Shown here one piece after another: positions 35,993-46,594 of a DNA stretch of 64,000 nucleotides. Made by a program: the position numbers and the translations under genes. Under the pieces are notes generated by a model that ran no database searches, was not told the origin of the DNA, and saw only the letters and a list, made by a program, of their open reading frames with translations. This DNA is from Paraphoma chrysanthemicola (taxonomy: Eukaryota > Ascomycota > Dothideomycetes > Pleosporales > Phaeosphaeriaceae). The stretch spans positions 806,001 to 870,000 of the forward strand of contig JAGMWG010000009.1 of NCBI GenBank assembly GCA_020744225.1, written 5' to 3'. Within the stretch, counting starts at the first letter, position 1; each line of letters opens with the position of its first letter.

Positions 35993-37001
35993 ATGGCGCC
36001 ATATATACCTTCGCGAAATTGCGTCTACGATGTTCGCGCGATACTGGCATCATTTGGACTTCCGAATGAGATCCTCCTTACTATTCTCGACGATGCGCGA
36101 TACTGGGTAGAACACCGCCGGGAGAGCACTGATCTTAAGGTGCTTATGGATGAGGAGTTTTCGCAGGAATACTCCGCTGCTTATCCATATCTTGCTATAC
36201 AGGCGTCATGGTGTTCCTCGTATGATGACTCGGAAACCCCTAAGCTCAAGGAAGTCGAGTTCCTACTCGTGAGTCACGGTAAGCTACTCACGTATCATCA
36301 TTCTCAAATGTGGTCAGTGTGTATCTAATCGACGATCACAGATCAAGGTTGGACGACCGAGGACACGCGCGGTACTTATACGACATCCTCGTTCTGGGAG
36401 GTCTCCATCATACGACCAAATGAAAGATTCTCGAGCAACAAATCGCTACTTGCCTTTAGCAGATGGTTAAGAGCAACTCAAGAGGATCTGAAAGTCTACC
36501 GGAGCCTAGAATCAGCATCACGCGCCCTGAGCGGCAGTCATGGCCTTGTACATCGGCCAGCTGCAAGGATGGAGGCCCAACGTCTTCATTGCAATGAAAT
36601 GATCAGTGTAACTACTGATGCGAATGATCCCGACGACAAAACGATGTCTGCATCCAAAGAGGGGGAATATGCGTGGTATCTGCAATCCAACGAGGTTGCT
36701 AGAGGAGTTTCAGTGTTCGATGACGAGATGGTACCACGCCACAAGATCACTTGGGGTTGTAGTGCATACCCAAACTGTACCGGAAATACCGGCACTGGAA
36801 GTGGTGAAGCTTTCGTCGACACAATCCAGCATGGTGACTGGATCGTACTTTGGGCAAGAGCGAAGGTAAGTGCTCCACCACACCATGGCGAGTACTTTGA
36901 GCATGGTGAATAGCTGCGTATGTGGACTAACAGACCAATAGAGAAGAGGATGGGAAAATCACATATTCGGAGCTCGCGTGATGCTACGCTACAACATCTA
37001 G
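35993..37001 (+). CDS. Fungal conserved protein of the SDHDQGW type
   Basis: Three exons (35993-36278, 36342-36865, 36942-37001) give 289 residues in phase. The N-terminus has an F-box-like opening, LPNEILLTILDDARYW, which might bind Skp1, though it is short. After the first intron the junction creates SHDQGWTTE, a hallmark of a large filamentous-fungal family found in many paralogues. The second half contains VPRHKITWGCS, then TGSGEAFVDTIQHGDWIVLWARAK, and ends RRGWENHIFGARVMLRYNI. The family often carries this tryptophan-rich C-terminal signature and may be a beta-sandwich domain. The biochemical role is unknown. No signal peptide or membrane helix is seen. Confidence 0.85.
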
Positions 37002-37390
37002 CCCGACGCAATGCCATGCAACCGGAAACCACTCCCACGTCGCCACACGTGGCCCCCATTACACGGCATCTGACAGCGCATGGAACCTGGCGATCCGCAT
37101 TCACTCCCGTCAGTGGCGCTTTGAAAAGGTTCGGTCGGTCACGCGATCATAAGGCGTCAAAAAAAAGCAAAGACATGACTAACATTTGAAGAGACTACTC
37201 TAGGTTGCAGCATGAGCGTCGCAACAAGAAAAACCTTTCATGGTGTTGCAACTACATCGAGTTGCTACCCCGATCTATTGTGCATGATAGTTCGGTATGC
37301 GGTCGGCACTTGGACCCGCTCGGTGTGTGGACCCGGGCCAGCCGACAACTGTTGAGACCCACACCCAGCACGCCTTCACGAGCTAGACCC
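37002..37390. other. Convergent 3' flanks
   Basis: About 390 bases between the SDHDQGW-type gene and the J-domain gene, which converge. No coding signal seen. Confidence 0.5.
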
Positions 37391-38686
37391 TTAATGTTGC
37401 GCCACGCGTAGGAACGCAGCACCATCATCCCTACTAACTGGCACAGCTGGCATATTGCACCTGCGCCAGTCGCGAAAATTTCTATGTTCAGAACCGCACT
37501 TACCGCAGAGTTTATTCACATGCAAGTGAATCGCATCACGACCATCGGCAATCTCCGCGGCAAAGGTACCCGCTTGACCCTTACCATCGGTATGGGGACT
37601 TACCTGGACCCAGTCAGGATCGGACAAAGTGGTTCCTTGATGGAGACTACCAGCGCCAACGGTTCCAAGTGGGGCAGCACCAGCTTTAGCACGTGCGGAT
37701 GTGATGCGCGCGGCATTCTTCTGGACCTGAAGCTCCACTTTGGCTTTATGTTTCTCCTTCTCTGCACGGATGGCTGCGGCTTTCTGGTCTAATTGTGCTT
37801 GTCTAGCTGCGTCACGTTGGGCTTTCTCTTGCAGCCGAGCCTGAGCTCGAATAGCGGCTTCAGCAACACGCGCGGCCTCAGCACGCTTACGCTCTTCAGC
37901 TCGGGCAGCAGTACGAGACAGAGGTGTGGGTGAGCCAGACGAAAGCGAAGACTCTTTCGTTTGTGGAAGCTTAGTGTTGGAAAAATTTGTGGGCTTGCTC
38001 GCCGGAGGAGTTGTGTGCTTCTCTGGCACTTGTGTACGTTGCTGGATAGTGGTCGAAGTTGGAGTCTGCTTTGCAGGAGACATCTTCGCCAGCTTTCCTT
38101 CGTGTTTTTGATGACGCTGCAAGATCTTCTGTTCGTACTCGTGGACGCGAATCGCGCAGTGAGCCTGCATTGAAGGATCAGTCTTGTTCTCCACAGCGAG
38201 ATCTGACCATATCTGGACCAGAATCTTCAGTGCGGCAACGTCGAGCTCAGCATCTTGAGTCTCGCGCTCCACCCGTTGTTCGCGGAGTTTCTCAAGTGAC
38301 TGCCGCGCTTTGGCTCGCATTGAGGCCTTCTCCTCGGGTGTTGTCAGCTTGACAGGAGTCTTACGATCGGAAGAAGGAGAGAACTGTGCTGAAACAGAGC
38401 GAGAAGACGCTGGACGATGAAAGGTCGACCGCTTCTCGTCGACCGAGTTGTTGTGTCGAGCGAGTTCTGCATCGTATAGTGCTTTGAGGGAGTGGATACT
38501 GATCACGTCGTACGCCTCTTGCACTTCTCTGAACACTTTCGCGTGGGAGACTCGCTCGCCAGCCGGAAGGTGCAGCGTCTTATCTGGATGGTGCACCAGC
38601 GCCAAAGCCTTGTAGGCAGCGCGGATGACTTCAGGGGGGGCACTGGCAAGTACGCCGAGGGTTTGGTAGTAGGTAGCGGTCGACAT
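37391..38686 (-). CDS. J-domain (DnaJ-like) protein
   Basis: 431 residues as a single frame. An N-terminal J domain (about residues 4-75) has the HPD motif at 33-35 (YKALALVHHPDK), which stimulates Hsp70 ATPase. There is no Gly/Phe region or zinc-finger repeat, so this is a class C J-protein. The middle is lysine/glutamine-rich; from about 260 to 330 a long Ala/Arg/Glu/Lys helix (EERKRAEAARVAEAAIRAQA) predicts a coiled coil. The C-terminal 60 residues are uncertain. Two consensus GTAAGT donors lie inside the frame (starting at 37603 and 37503 on the minus strand), so the true C-terminus may be spliced. A CGKCGSEH segment there hints at a partial zinc site. The client and location are unknown; the coiled coil recalls nuclear J-proteins (inference). 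Confidence 0.85.
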   Translation of the reverse strand: MSTATYYQTLGVLASAPPEVIRAAYKALALVHHPDKTLHLPAGERVSHAKVFREVQEAYDVISIHSLKALYDAELARHNNSVDEKRSTFHRPASSRSVSAQFSPSSDRKTPVKLTTPEEKASMRAKARQSLEKLREQRVERETQDAELDVAALKILVQIWSDLAVENKTDPSMQAHCAIRVHEYEQKILQRHQKHEGKLAKMSPAKQTPTSTTIQQRTQVPEKHTTPPASKPTNFSNTKLPQTKESSLSSGSPTPLSRTAARAEERKRAEAARVAEAAIRAQARLQEKAQRDAARQAQLDQKAAAIRAEKEKHKAKVELQVQKNAARITSARAKAGAAPLGTVGAGSLHQGTTLSDPDWVQVSPHTDGKGQAGTFAAEIADGRDAIHLHVNKLCGKCGSEHRNFRDWRRCNMPAVPVSRDDGAAFLRVAQH

Positions 38687-39497
38687 TGTTCGGGAGGAGT
38701 CGGAATCGTCAGTGATGGATAGGTGTGCTTGTGTGATGCTGTGGGAAATTCTCCTGGATGACCTTTAACGTGTTCTAGCATCGCCTGGTCAATATGCACA
38801 ATGTCTCCTGTCAACTCACAGTGTTCAGCCCGACTAGCTCGAGCTGTGAGACGGGCCATGCGACATGTCTTGCTCGAGAAGACAGCGTTTGCAGACACCA
38901 ACATGTCTCTGAGAGTCACCTCGGATGCCTGCTGCCCGCAGAAAGCTGAGGACACTGAAATGGGCAGGCTATATTGGGAAGGGAGCTAACCCAGTCGCGA
39001 AAGCAGTAATAACCGCGAAGGATGGGGAGCAGTCTCAACGCATTTTCCAAGTCGGACTATCAACGCAGCAGCGTTGGGCATGCCAGCAATAGATGCAAGG
39101 AGTTTCTAGACTGGTGCAGTGAGTGTTGCAGATGGTGCAGGGGCTGACGAGTTATGTAAAAGCGTGGAGGTCCACTCCTCAGGCTCAGGCAATATGGCGC
39201 AATCGCTCACGATCGCCAGACTGGAACGCTGGGGACAGAACTTTCGCACGGGGGTGGTGTGGGCACGGCGCATGCTGGTTACTTTCGTTGCCATTCTTAT
39301 AGGGCGGCTCGGTCGACGTTCATGCGCGCCGCAACGTCAGAGTTCCTTACCCCCCAGCTGCAGACAACAGCTTCATCTAGGATAAGCTCTGCCTCGACCG
39401 AGTTCACTTTCGACACCCAGACCACACCGCACAGGGAACCCAGCGACTCGGAAGCCTCGTCGACGAGCCGAACGCATGTTGCAGATGGAGAGTGACT
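38687..39497. other. Divergent promoter region, J-protein and bZIP genes
   Basis: About 810 bases between two divergent genes. Beyond the uORF at 39322-39495 no coding feature is supported. Confidence 0.5.
39322..39495 (+). promoter_or_regulatory. Upstream ORF of the bZIP gene
   Basis: A 57-codon frame starts ATGCGCGCC and ends in TGA two bases before the bZIP start codon (39498). Its product would be Ser/Thr-rich. A second ATG at about 39477 opens a frame overlapping the main start. Upstream ORFs control translation of several fungal bZIP regulators such as GCN4/CPC-1 (established knowledge); that role here is inferred. Confidence 0.45.
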
Positions 39498-40593
39498 ATG
39501 TCGGAGTTTCATCGCCAGCAAGCTTTTGGATCGGAGACCTTCATCGACGTGTCTGCGAGTGGGAATTCGTCTGGACGTGACGCCTACGCCAACCTCGACG
39601 CTTCACAACTCTACCACGATAACAATTACCGTGCGCTTCCTCATCCTCTGCAAATACCGCAAGATGGCTTTGCACACGGGCATTTTGCGTATGCGTCGCA
39701 CAGCAGCAGCGGTGTGTCGCTCCCAGGTAAGCGGACCGGCTCTACTTATCAACATTTCCCCTCACTGCCTCGCACGCACTTGCGCGCCGTCTATCCCCGT
39801 TGCGATGTCTGTACCTCTCACGTCGTCTGCTCCCTGCCCGTGGTTTGGGATTCCGAGTCGCTGGGTTGCTGGCCGTGAGCACGTCATTTTAGGACCATCA
39901 AGCGTGCTCGCCGCTTTGGTCCAGCACGTGACGACGCCTGCATACCCCCAACACCGGTATCTGTCCGCATAGGCAGGTGTCTACGACGGCGCGCAACGGG
40001 CCTCACATGGTGTTCCCGGCGCACAACACTCTGCACAATCATCCCTCCACTCCCTCTTCCCCCGCGTTTCTTGCACCTGACATGCCCGCTTACACCACTT
40101 CCAAGGCCTCCAGTACACGCTGCCCACCATGGCCGGACACGCAATCCCCCAACAGTACGAACACGAGCCGTCGATCCTCGAGGAGCTCAACGGGTTTTCA
40201 CCGATCACCCCAAGTTACAACATAAATGCCTACCGCACCCCATACCCGGACAGTAACGCCACCTCCACATCCTCAGCCACCAGCCCGGACCCCAATCCAG
40301 CCAGCCTGATGACCGATCCTGTGATCATTGAGGCCGACGAAGATAAGCGCAAGCGCAATCAAGCAGCTTCCGCGCGCTTCCGCCAGAAGAAGAAACAGCG
40401 CGAACAGCAGCTCATGGAAACGACACGCGACATGCAGGACCGCACCAAGAAGCTCGAGGCTGAGAACGACGGGCTCAAGAAAGAGAATATGTTCCTGAAG
40501 AAATTGCTGGTCGAGAAGGTGGACCACATGAGTGAGGAGGACCGCGAGATGTTGAAGAAGGTCACGACTGAAGCGTTAAGTGGGGCGAAATGA
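39498..40593 (+). CDS. bZIP transcription factor, CYS-3/MetR-like
   Basis: The second exon carries a classic bZIP. The basic region includes DKRKRNQAASARFRQKKKQR, where N-x7-R contacts DNA. A leucine zipper follows (KKLEAENDGLKKENMFLKKL). The ASARFR form of the signature is that of CYS-3/MetR sulfur regulators rather than GCN4, so control of sulfur or amino-acid metabolism is a reasonable inference. Exon 1 is 39498-39726 (MSEFHRQQAFGSETF, polar, activation-domain-like). The last exon begins at 40106 if one 379-base intron is used, giving 238 residues in phase. An alternative is two introns with a middle exon (about 39977-40065) ending at a weak GTTTCT donor. The stop at 40593 follows LSGAK. 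The N-terminus is thus moderately certain and the DNA-binding domain certain. Confidence 0.88.
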
Positions 40594-43001
40594 GCAACGA
40601 GCATCTGCATGCAGGTTGTAATGATGGTGTTTTTCGGTTGCTTTATTTTTCAAGATCGAGCGAGCGTGGTGCTAAGAGAAGGGAAGATATATACCGGGGT
40701 GTTAATGGTTTCGCGGCGTTCTACGAGTCTATGATTTATTGTTTTGAGGGTTGGTTGGGGGCAAGGTATACCACGAATACACGTCTTCTGATAGTCTGGA
40801 GTTGACCTCTTCGGACAACTGGGAAGAACGCAAATGCGTCGGAATTGCGGTTTCGATTAGAGCATGGACGAGAGACGACTTGGCCCAAATGCGACAAAGT
40901 CTATCAGCCGGGATGAGGCATGCCCACTGCAACAACGAATGCCTGCCGCGCGACGATATGCAGCACTTTTTTTTGGAGGTTTAGAACTTCATCGATGCAT
41001 TTTGGAAAGACAATTCCTGCTTTGGCAACCTGGCGCAATGCTAGACATTGGCATCTTAAACCTTTTTCTTGGCTTGCCGGCTAAAGGCTAGATGAATTCC
41101 ACACTACCCCGAAGCGACAAATGGAATCACACATCATTCATAAGAAAACAAACACAGAGGCTACTCGTCAGAGCAGTAAAGTTCCAGAACGGGATTCTTC
41201 CTCTCTACACCGTGACCAATCACAACCGTCTTCGCCTCTGATCAACACAGCAAAAACTCAATTCCCCCTTGTCACATCACCTCCCCCACCTCTTCTCCCG
41301 CATTTATTTTCGCATCTGTTTTTCTTCCAAATCCTTCCCTCTCCCCACTATTATTCTGATCTTGAGTTTGATTCCCAACATAGCGCTCGAGGAAGACAAT
41401 CTCAATCTCAAACTTCTCCCTTCTCGTTCTTCCCTATATACTCGTCAAGTTCCTTCTCAACTAGCTTCGTCACGTACCTCCTATAGACTGCTTTGAAGAC
41501 TTTGTTTTCTATAAGGGGTTTGAAGATCTTCGTAGCCGTCTTTATAGTTCGCAATTCACTGCGCGGCGTCAACCGTTAGCGTGGATGTGATGTCTCGAGC
41601 CGGCATCTTCTCCGTTAGTTCGTGCACGTACAAGGCGACCCACACACGTGGATGGTGTTTGAGCATCGTCATACCCCTGAACCCTCGTCATAGAGTTAAG
41701 CTTCAGGAAACTAAGACGCAGTGTGTTTATCTTTGCTCGAAGTTTGCAGACCATCCTTGTTCTTCTTCTTCTTCTTCTTCTTCTTCTTCTTCTTCTTCTT
41801 CTTCTTCTTCTTCTTCTTCTTCTTCTTCTTCTTCTTCTTCTTCTTCTTCTTCTTCTTCTTCTTCTTCTTCTTCTTCTCTTCTTCTTCTTCTTCTTCTTCT
41901 TCTTCTTCTTCTTCTTCTTCTTCTTCTTCCTTCAAAGTCCTCACTAAGGCATAATCACCAGGCCGTCATCTCAGTCCTTCCTCAGGCAACTCGAGTTGCC
42001 AACAATTTAGTTCCCGATCTGGTCTGTCTCCAGGGAGGGGGACGTTGAGCGCCATTATTCATAAGCACTTCTGTATAGGTCGTCTTCTAGTAGGTTGTTT
42101 TGGATTCCAGTCGACCAGATGTCTAGGCTTCTGCCGAGTCGCGTTGCGTCTTGAAAGCCGGCCGATGTGAGATCGCTGCTGGGCTGAGAAGCTCTCCGTG
42201 CTAAGTGTCGCGGCTACTGCCGTCCGATGGTTCGATTGAGGAAGTGTATTCTTTCTAACGCTAAGTTGGGTGTCCTCGCTGTGTAAGCATAACGAGGGCT
42301 ACAATGTACTGCAAGTGTTAACGGCATATCACACAACTCGTTGTCCTGCCTATTGTACTCTTCCATGTCGAGCGCGCGGAACTTCATCCGGCGCGCTTTC
42401 GTTTTGCGACTCTGTTCATGACCACATCGCCCTGTCCTGCGTCGGGGCAGCTGGAGAGACTTCTCGTAGCTTCTCAACTTCTTACAACATGTCTATGAAT
42501 GATTCTGGAGAAGGCATCTGTACACGGTGTATGGGCTACACGTCGAATGTTTACTGGCGAGTTTTATGCCTGTTGAAGGAGCCAGGGCATTATTTACTCC
42601 ATCTCTGGCTGGGTCTCGTTATAGTACTGTGTACACGCTTCATTGATCAGTCGCTCGCATACAAGCTCCTCTGTTTGTCCTTGCACTTCGGAGACTGGAC
42701 AGAGCATTTGCAAGAGACGAACATGCGAGCCACTGCGTTGACTTTTGAATACTTATTAGATATTAGTCTCATACCCACCACACGCAAATGCTTGCTCTCC
42801 ATCACACGAACGCGCTCAGAACCCGGCTTCTGGCACGGGCGCTACATGGTGATCTCGGCTTATCAAGAAGCTCATGAATACCAGTCTGGATTTGGGCTGG
42901 TAGCAAATGACATATTCCTGTACGACTAGCAATTCGCATTCTTCGAAGAAAACAAGGCAAGCACTAGGATATCTCATGCCCTCATCAAATGCTAGTGGTT
43001 T
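40594..43001. other. Intergenic region, 2.4 kb
   Basis: No gene supported apart from the microsatellite listed separately. A 219-codon plus-strand ORF (42270-42929) is Cys-rich with no motif and is not called. Confidence 0.5.
41760..41930. repeat. TTC/GAA trinucleotide microsatellite, about 170 bases
   Basis: About 56 tandem TTC units (GAA on the other strand), interrupted once near 41877 by a CTCT slip. It is a pure polypyrimidine/polypurine tract. Reading frames across it give poly-Ser, poly-Phe, poly-Leu, poly-Glu or poly-Lys and are artefacts. Confidence 0.97.
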
Positions 43002-43382
43002 TCAAGTGTCGAACTGTTTCGCATCAGCTTGTACATCGCACTCAGCTACATTGTAACGTACCTGCCACTTCTGCAACCCCTTATCTCTTGCCCCTCTTGC
43101 CGATGTGCTTGACCGACTTGCCATCTTCGGCTCATTCGCTTTAACATACTCCTGTGCCAAACTCGCACAAACCTTCTTATGCGATTTGAAATGCGCTTTC
43201 TGGCAATCTTTGCCGCAATATGACACGCTGTGACATTTGAGGCATTGCTTGAGCGTGTCTGGTGATTTGGCACATTGAGCGCAAGTTTGTGGTTGCGTTG
43301 ATGGGGTGATTGATGACTCTGCCGGTGATGTTTCAGTGGGGGCCGATGTTGTGGTGTCGGGGGTTTCTGAGGGGTCGGCCAT
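43002..43382 (-). CDS. MYND zinc-finger protein
   Basis: 126 residues as read, or 110 if an in-frame 48-base intron is removed. The first 30 residues are Thr/Ser/Pro-rich. A complete MYND finger spans 34-72: C34, C37, C47, C50, C56, C60, H68 and C72, with the typical CGKDCQKAHFKSHKKVC ending. MYND fingers bind two zinc ions and mediate protein-protein contacts, often with proline-rich partners. A likely intron (GTACGT to AACAG) sits just before the final FDT codons; its length is a multiple of three with no stop, so splicing is invisible in the frame and joins QKWQ to FDT. No SET or other catalytic domain is attached, so it is probably an adaptor. Partner unknown. Confidence 0.88.
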   Translation of the reverse strand: MADPSETPDTTTSAPTETSPAESSITPSTQPQTCAQCAKSPDTLKQCLKCHSVSYCGKDCQKAHFKSHKKVCASLAQEYVKANEPKMASRSSTSARGARDKGLQKWQVRYNVAECDVQADAKQFDT

Positions 43383-43672
43383 GATGGATAGATGAGGAGG
43401 GTGAAGGACCCGGTTAGGTGGTTGTAATTATGGGAAAATCCAAAGTTGATGAGACTCGAAATCCACTTGGAATGTTCATTTGGTGAGATCAGCTTTTTGC
43501 GGGTGAACGCTAGATTGACTTAAGCGAGTAATCTTAGCCGCTTTGGGACTTAGCGTCAAGTTGTGGGCGACTTTGCACTCAACTGCAAATCAATCTACAG
43601 AGTACCGTGTACTGCTGCGAACCATGATAAAATGTGTATTGTTTATGAATAGATATGTCAAATTGATAAGTG

Positions 43673-45322
43673 CTATGCTATGCCAACTTCCTTTGCCCTA
43701 TAGCCATCAGTTCTGCTACTCTCCATCAGATATGGCATGGCCAGTAGGCCCTTGAGAGGTGTCTGAACTACATTAGCTGATTCAACATCAGGTATGGGAA
43801 TTGGGAACCTACAATCAATGGTGACAAAAGCTCGATCCACTTCTTTCAGACCCTCGAGGCAGTATTGCAAGGTCTCCGCCACATCGTGACACCTTCGAAG
43901 CGGCGCTTCTTCTGGCATGAGCACATCAATCTCCACACATACTCCATCACCAGAATGATAGCATTTCATGCTCTTGAAGCCGTCCACAAGTGGTGCGAAT
44001 CGGTAGGCCATAAACATAATTTTGCGTTCCATGTTGTCGCTTGCAGCTTCGCCGGTCAAGCGAAAGATGTTTTCCAGACACGTGCTTGCCCAATCGTAGA
44101 TGATGAACAATGACAAAAAGGACGCGCCAAGCGGATCGAGCCACCAGACATGGAACCTGTGGCCGATGAGGGGGAAAAGGAGGGAGAGCGTGTTGAAGTA
44201 TACATCCTACTCAAGTTAGTAAGATGTCTTCAGTCCTTGAGCGGACTACTGACTGTTTTGCAATCCTGCGCCAGCGCTTGGACCTGTGTCGTCTTCACTC
44301 GAATGCAACCAAACCAGATAATGCCTTTGACGACGATGGTCGCAACCATAGCGAAAATCGCGGCCGGAGGCAGTTCTGCGACTTTATGATCACCACCTGG
44401 GAGGAGTTTCTCAACTGATTCTTTGAGAATCTGCATGAATGAGATGACCATGATGATGGAGAATACCAGAATGCCGATTGGTTCGAGACGTCTCCTGCCG
44501 ACTGGAAACTTCTTCTTGAGTTTGGTGAGACGCCAGCCGACCAGTCTATTAGTGGTCCAGATGATGACTGTGCAGAGTAAATCTAGTGCTGAGTCCACGA
44601 GCGACGCGATCAAACTGAGGGAGCTTGAAAAGAGTGCAGCGAAACCTTTGGCGGCCAGGAGGAGGATGTTCACGATCACGTTGATCTGGGCCTGGTCAGA
44701 TTGATTACACAATAGGATTTCAGAAGACTCACATTGATCGCCCACCTCACATGCTTTGCCGACTTTCTTCGCTTCTCGCGTTCTTCTTCCGGGAGGAAGG
44801 GTTCGAGGTCCTCTCCACTCGTGCCCAAGGGCCCTCGATCTTCAGCTACGCCATCGCCATCGGTGTCTCGCGGGTGCATGCTGTCAAGGACATCGTCTGC
44901 GAGTGATGAAACAACCATGTCGACTTCTAGCCAGTCGTCCAGGCGACGATTCTGCTCCTCATAGAAAGCGCGGACCTTTTTATTGGGAATGCATTTCAGC
45001 TGTCGAGATAACTTAGTTCACGACTCTTAAAAGACAGTGACGCGACAAATCTTACACTTTCCTCGCTCTTCCTGAAATGCTCCAGCTCGTTGTGGTCGAC
45101 ATTTTCAATGAGCTGCTTTTTCATCTCTATTGCCCTATTCTCGTGAATCGTCTGCGAGATCGCATCGCGGAACCTTTGCTTTGGGTGCACGGGATTGATC
45201 GATCCATAGCCACTTTCGAGATCTACGCGTTGATATTTATCGAAGCCGTTGCCGTTCTCGGTTTCGTTGATACTGCCATAGTCTGATCCATGCTTGAGGA
45301 GATTTCGTCTCGTTCCAACCAT
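43673..45322 (-). CDS. Cation diffusion facilitator, manganese-type motifs
   Basis: Four exons (45056-45322, 44733-44999, 44254-44691, 43673-44206) give 501 residues in phase. A long hydrophilic N-terminus (about 178 residues, acidic and charged) precedes membrane helices beginning near INVIVNILLLAAKGF. The metal-binding helices show DxxxD twice: VDSALD in the second helix and QDCKTD in the fifth, the latter formed across an exon junction. In characterised CDF families this DxxxD/DxxxD pair marks manganese or iron transporters, whereas zinc transporters have HxxxD. A PVGRRRLEPIG loop and a C-terminal cytosolic domain (about 355-450) with CYHSGDGVCVEIDV follow, as in the family. Export of Mn2+ to vacuole or Golgi is inferred. 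The last 45 residues may be altered by an unrecognised intron, because the usual ending is not seen. Confidence 0.88.
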
Positions 45323-46594
45323 AACTATCCAAAGCCTCTGGCGCTTGAGCTGAATTTATGAGCAATATTGATTCGGGGAAACGTGTGCAAATATATACCA
45401 GATGGGCTTCTCAAAGGAGGAGAGATTGCAAAGTCCTTGGGACAGGAAACGCCGTTTCAAGAAATGGCCGGCGCAACGTGCCATAGCGCGTGCAACCGCA
45501 TCATATGCATGAGATACCAAGCCTTTCTTGGTTAAAATCCTGAACGTCCCTGCATGAGGTTTGGCAGATCTTGATGATGCTTGCGACGCCTGTGAGATGG
45601 AGGCGATGACATCACCAATTAGCGCCGCGTGGAAGTCGCGATCGCGTTTCCGCGTGTTTAACACGATGCGCGATCGACTTGGCAGGCACGCATCTATCTG
45701 CGCAGTGAAGCTATTCTCCTCCCTCTCCTGGAAGAGGTTCCCAGGCCTGGATCGTTGATGAAGGAAGCTTTGCACTGTAAATGCATGTTGATGCTCGTAG
45801 AGCGGAACATGACAGTCCTGACGTCAATCCGAAGTTCAGCCAGGGACGCTCGGCCACGTTCAACCACGCCTCGGTCCGAAACTTGGCAAACAAGCTGCCG
45901 CTCTATCCGAGTTGATGTACCAAGTTCATGGGTCGACACAGCTGTGATTCCATGTAATGAACCCCTCGCGCACAAGGACATCCCCGATGGGCCACATTTG
46001 AAGAACGGCAACATGATCATTTCGACTCGAAAGTCAATCCAGCCTATTGATGTATCTGCGATGTTAGACCTCGATATTCGTAGCTGGAAACCACGACACG
46101 ATCATCGGATTCAGAGCGCAGTATATTACATTCATGAAGACGTAGGATTACGCAGAGCGATAAATTCGCACCTGGTAGGGTCCTACAGCTGAAAGTTACA
46201 TTGAGGGGCCTTGCAGTATTACGACGCTGCTAGCATGGTACACTTGCTTCCGCTTCCTCTTTCATGTCGGTCTGGAAGCATGATGGTATGCTGAACTGTA
46301 GCCATGTCTAGGTCATTTGGGAGCAACATCATGATGTCGAAGCCAACTCCCTAAAAAACCCGTGGAGAAATGCTGACTAGTGCATCATTAACGCACGTCC
46401 CTCCCACCGTCAGACGTGCGGGGAACAAACATCAAAGGCTGGGCGTAAGCGAACGCCCCAAGCTTCTCGACCAAGCCATCCAACAACACGAAGGATCTGC
46501 TATGCGAGATTTGTTCAGGACGCCTTGAATCTCACCTCGAATCCATTTTTCTTCTTCCTCTTCACTTCATCACCGTACAGCGACCACGAACATA
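45323..46594. other. Intergenic region, 1.3 kb
   Basis: Divergent promoters of the CDF transporter and the membrane protein. Overlapping ORFs of 108-145 codons on both strands (45356-46192) lack motifs and are not called. Confidence 0.5.

Noticed and set aside
41711..41954. ORFs encoding poly-Glu/Lys, poly-Phe and poly-Leu
   Set aside because: Translation of the TTC/GAA microsatellite in different frames.
42270..42929. A 219-codon plus-strand ORF
   Set aside because: Cys-rich, no domain, no sign of codon bias; such lengths are expected by chance in several kilobases of two-strand sequence.
45356..46192. Overlapping ORFs of 108-145 codons on both strands
   Set aside because: They exclude one another, have no recognised motif and lie in the divergent promoter of two real genes.
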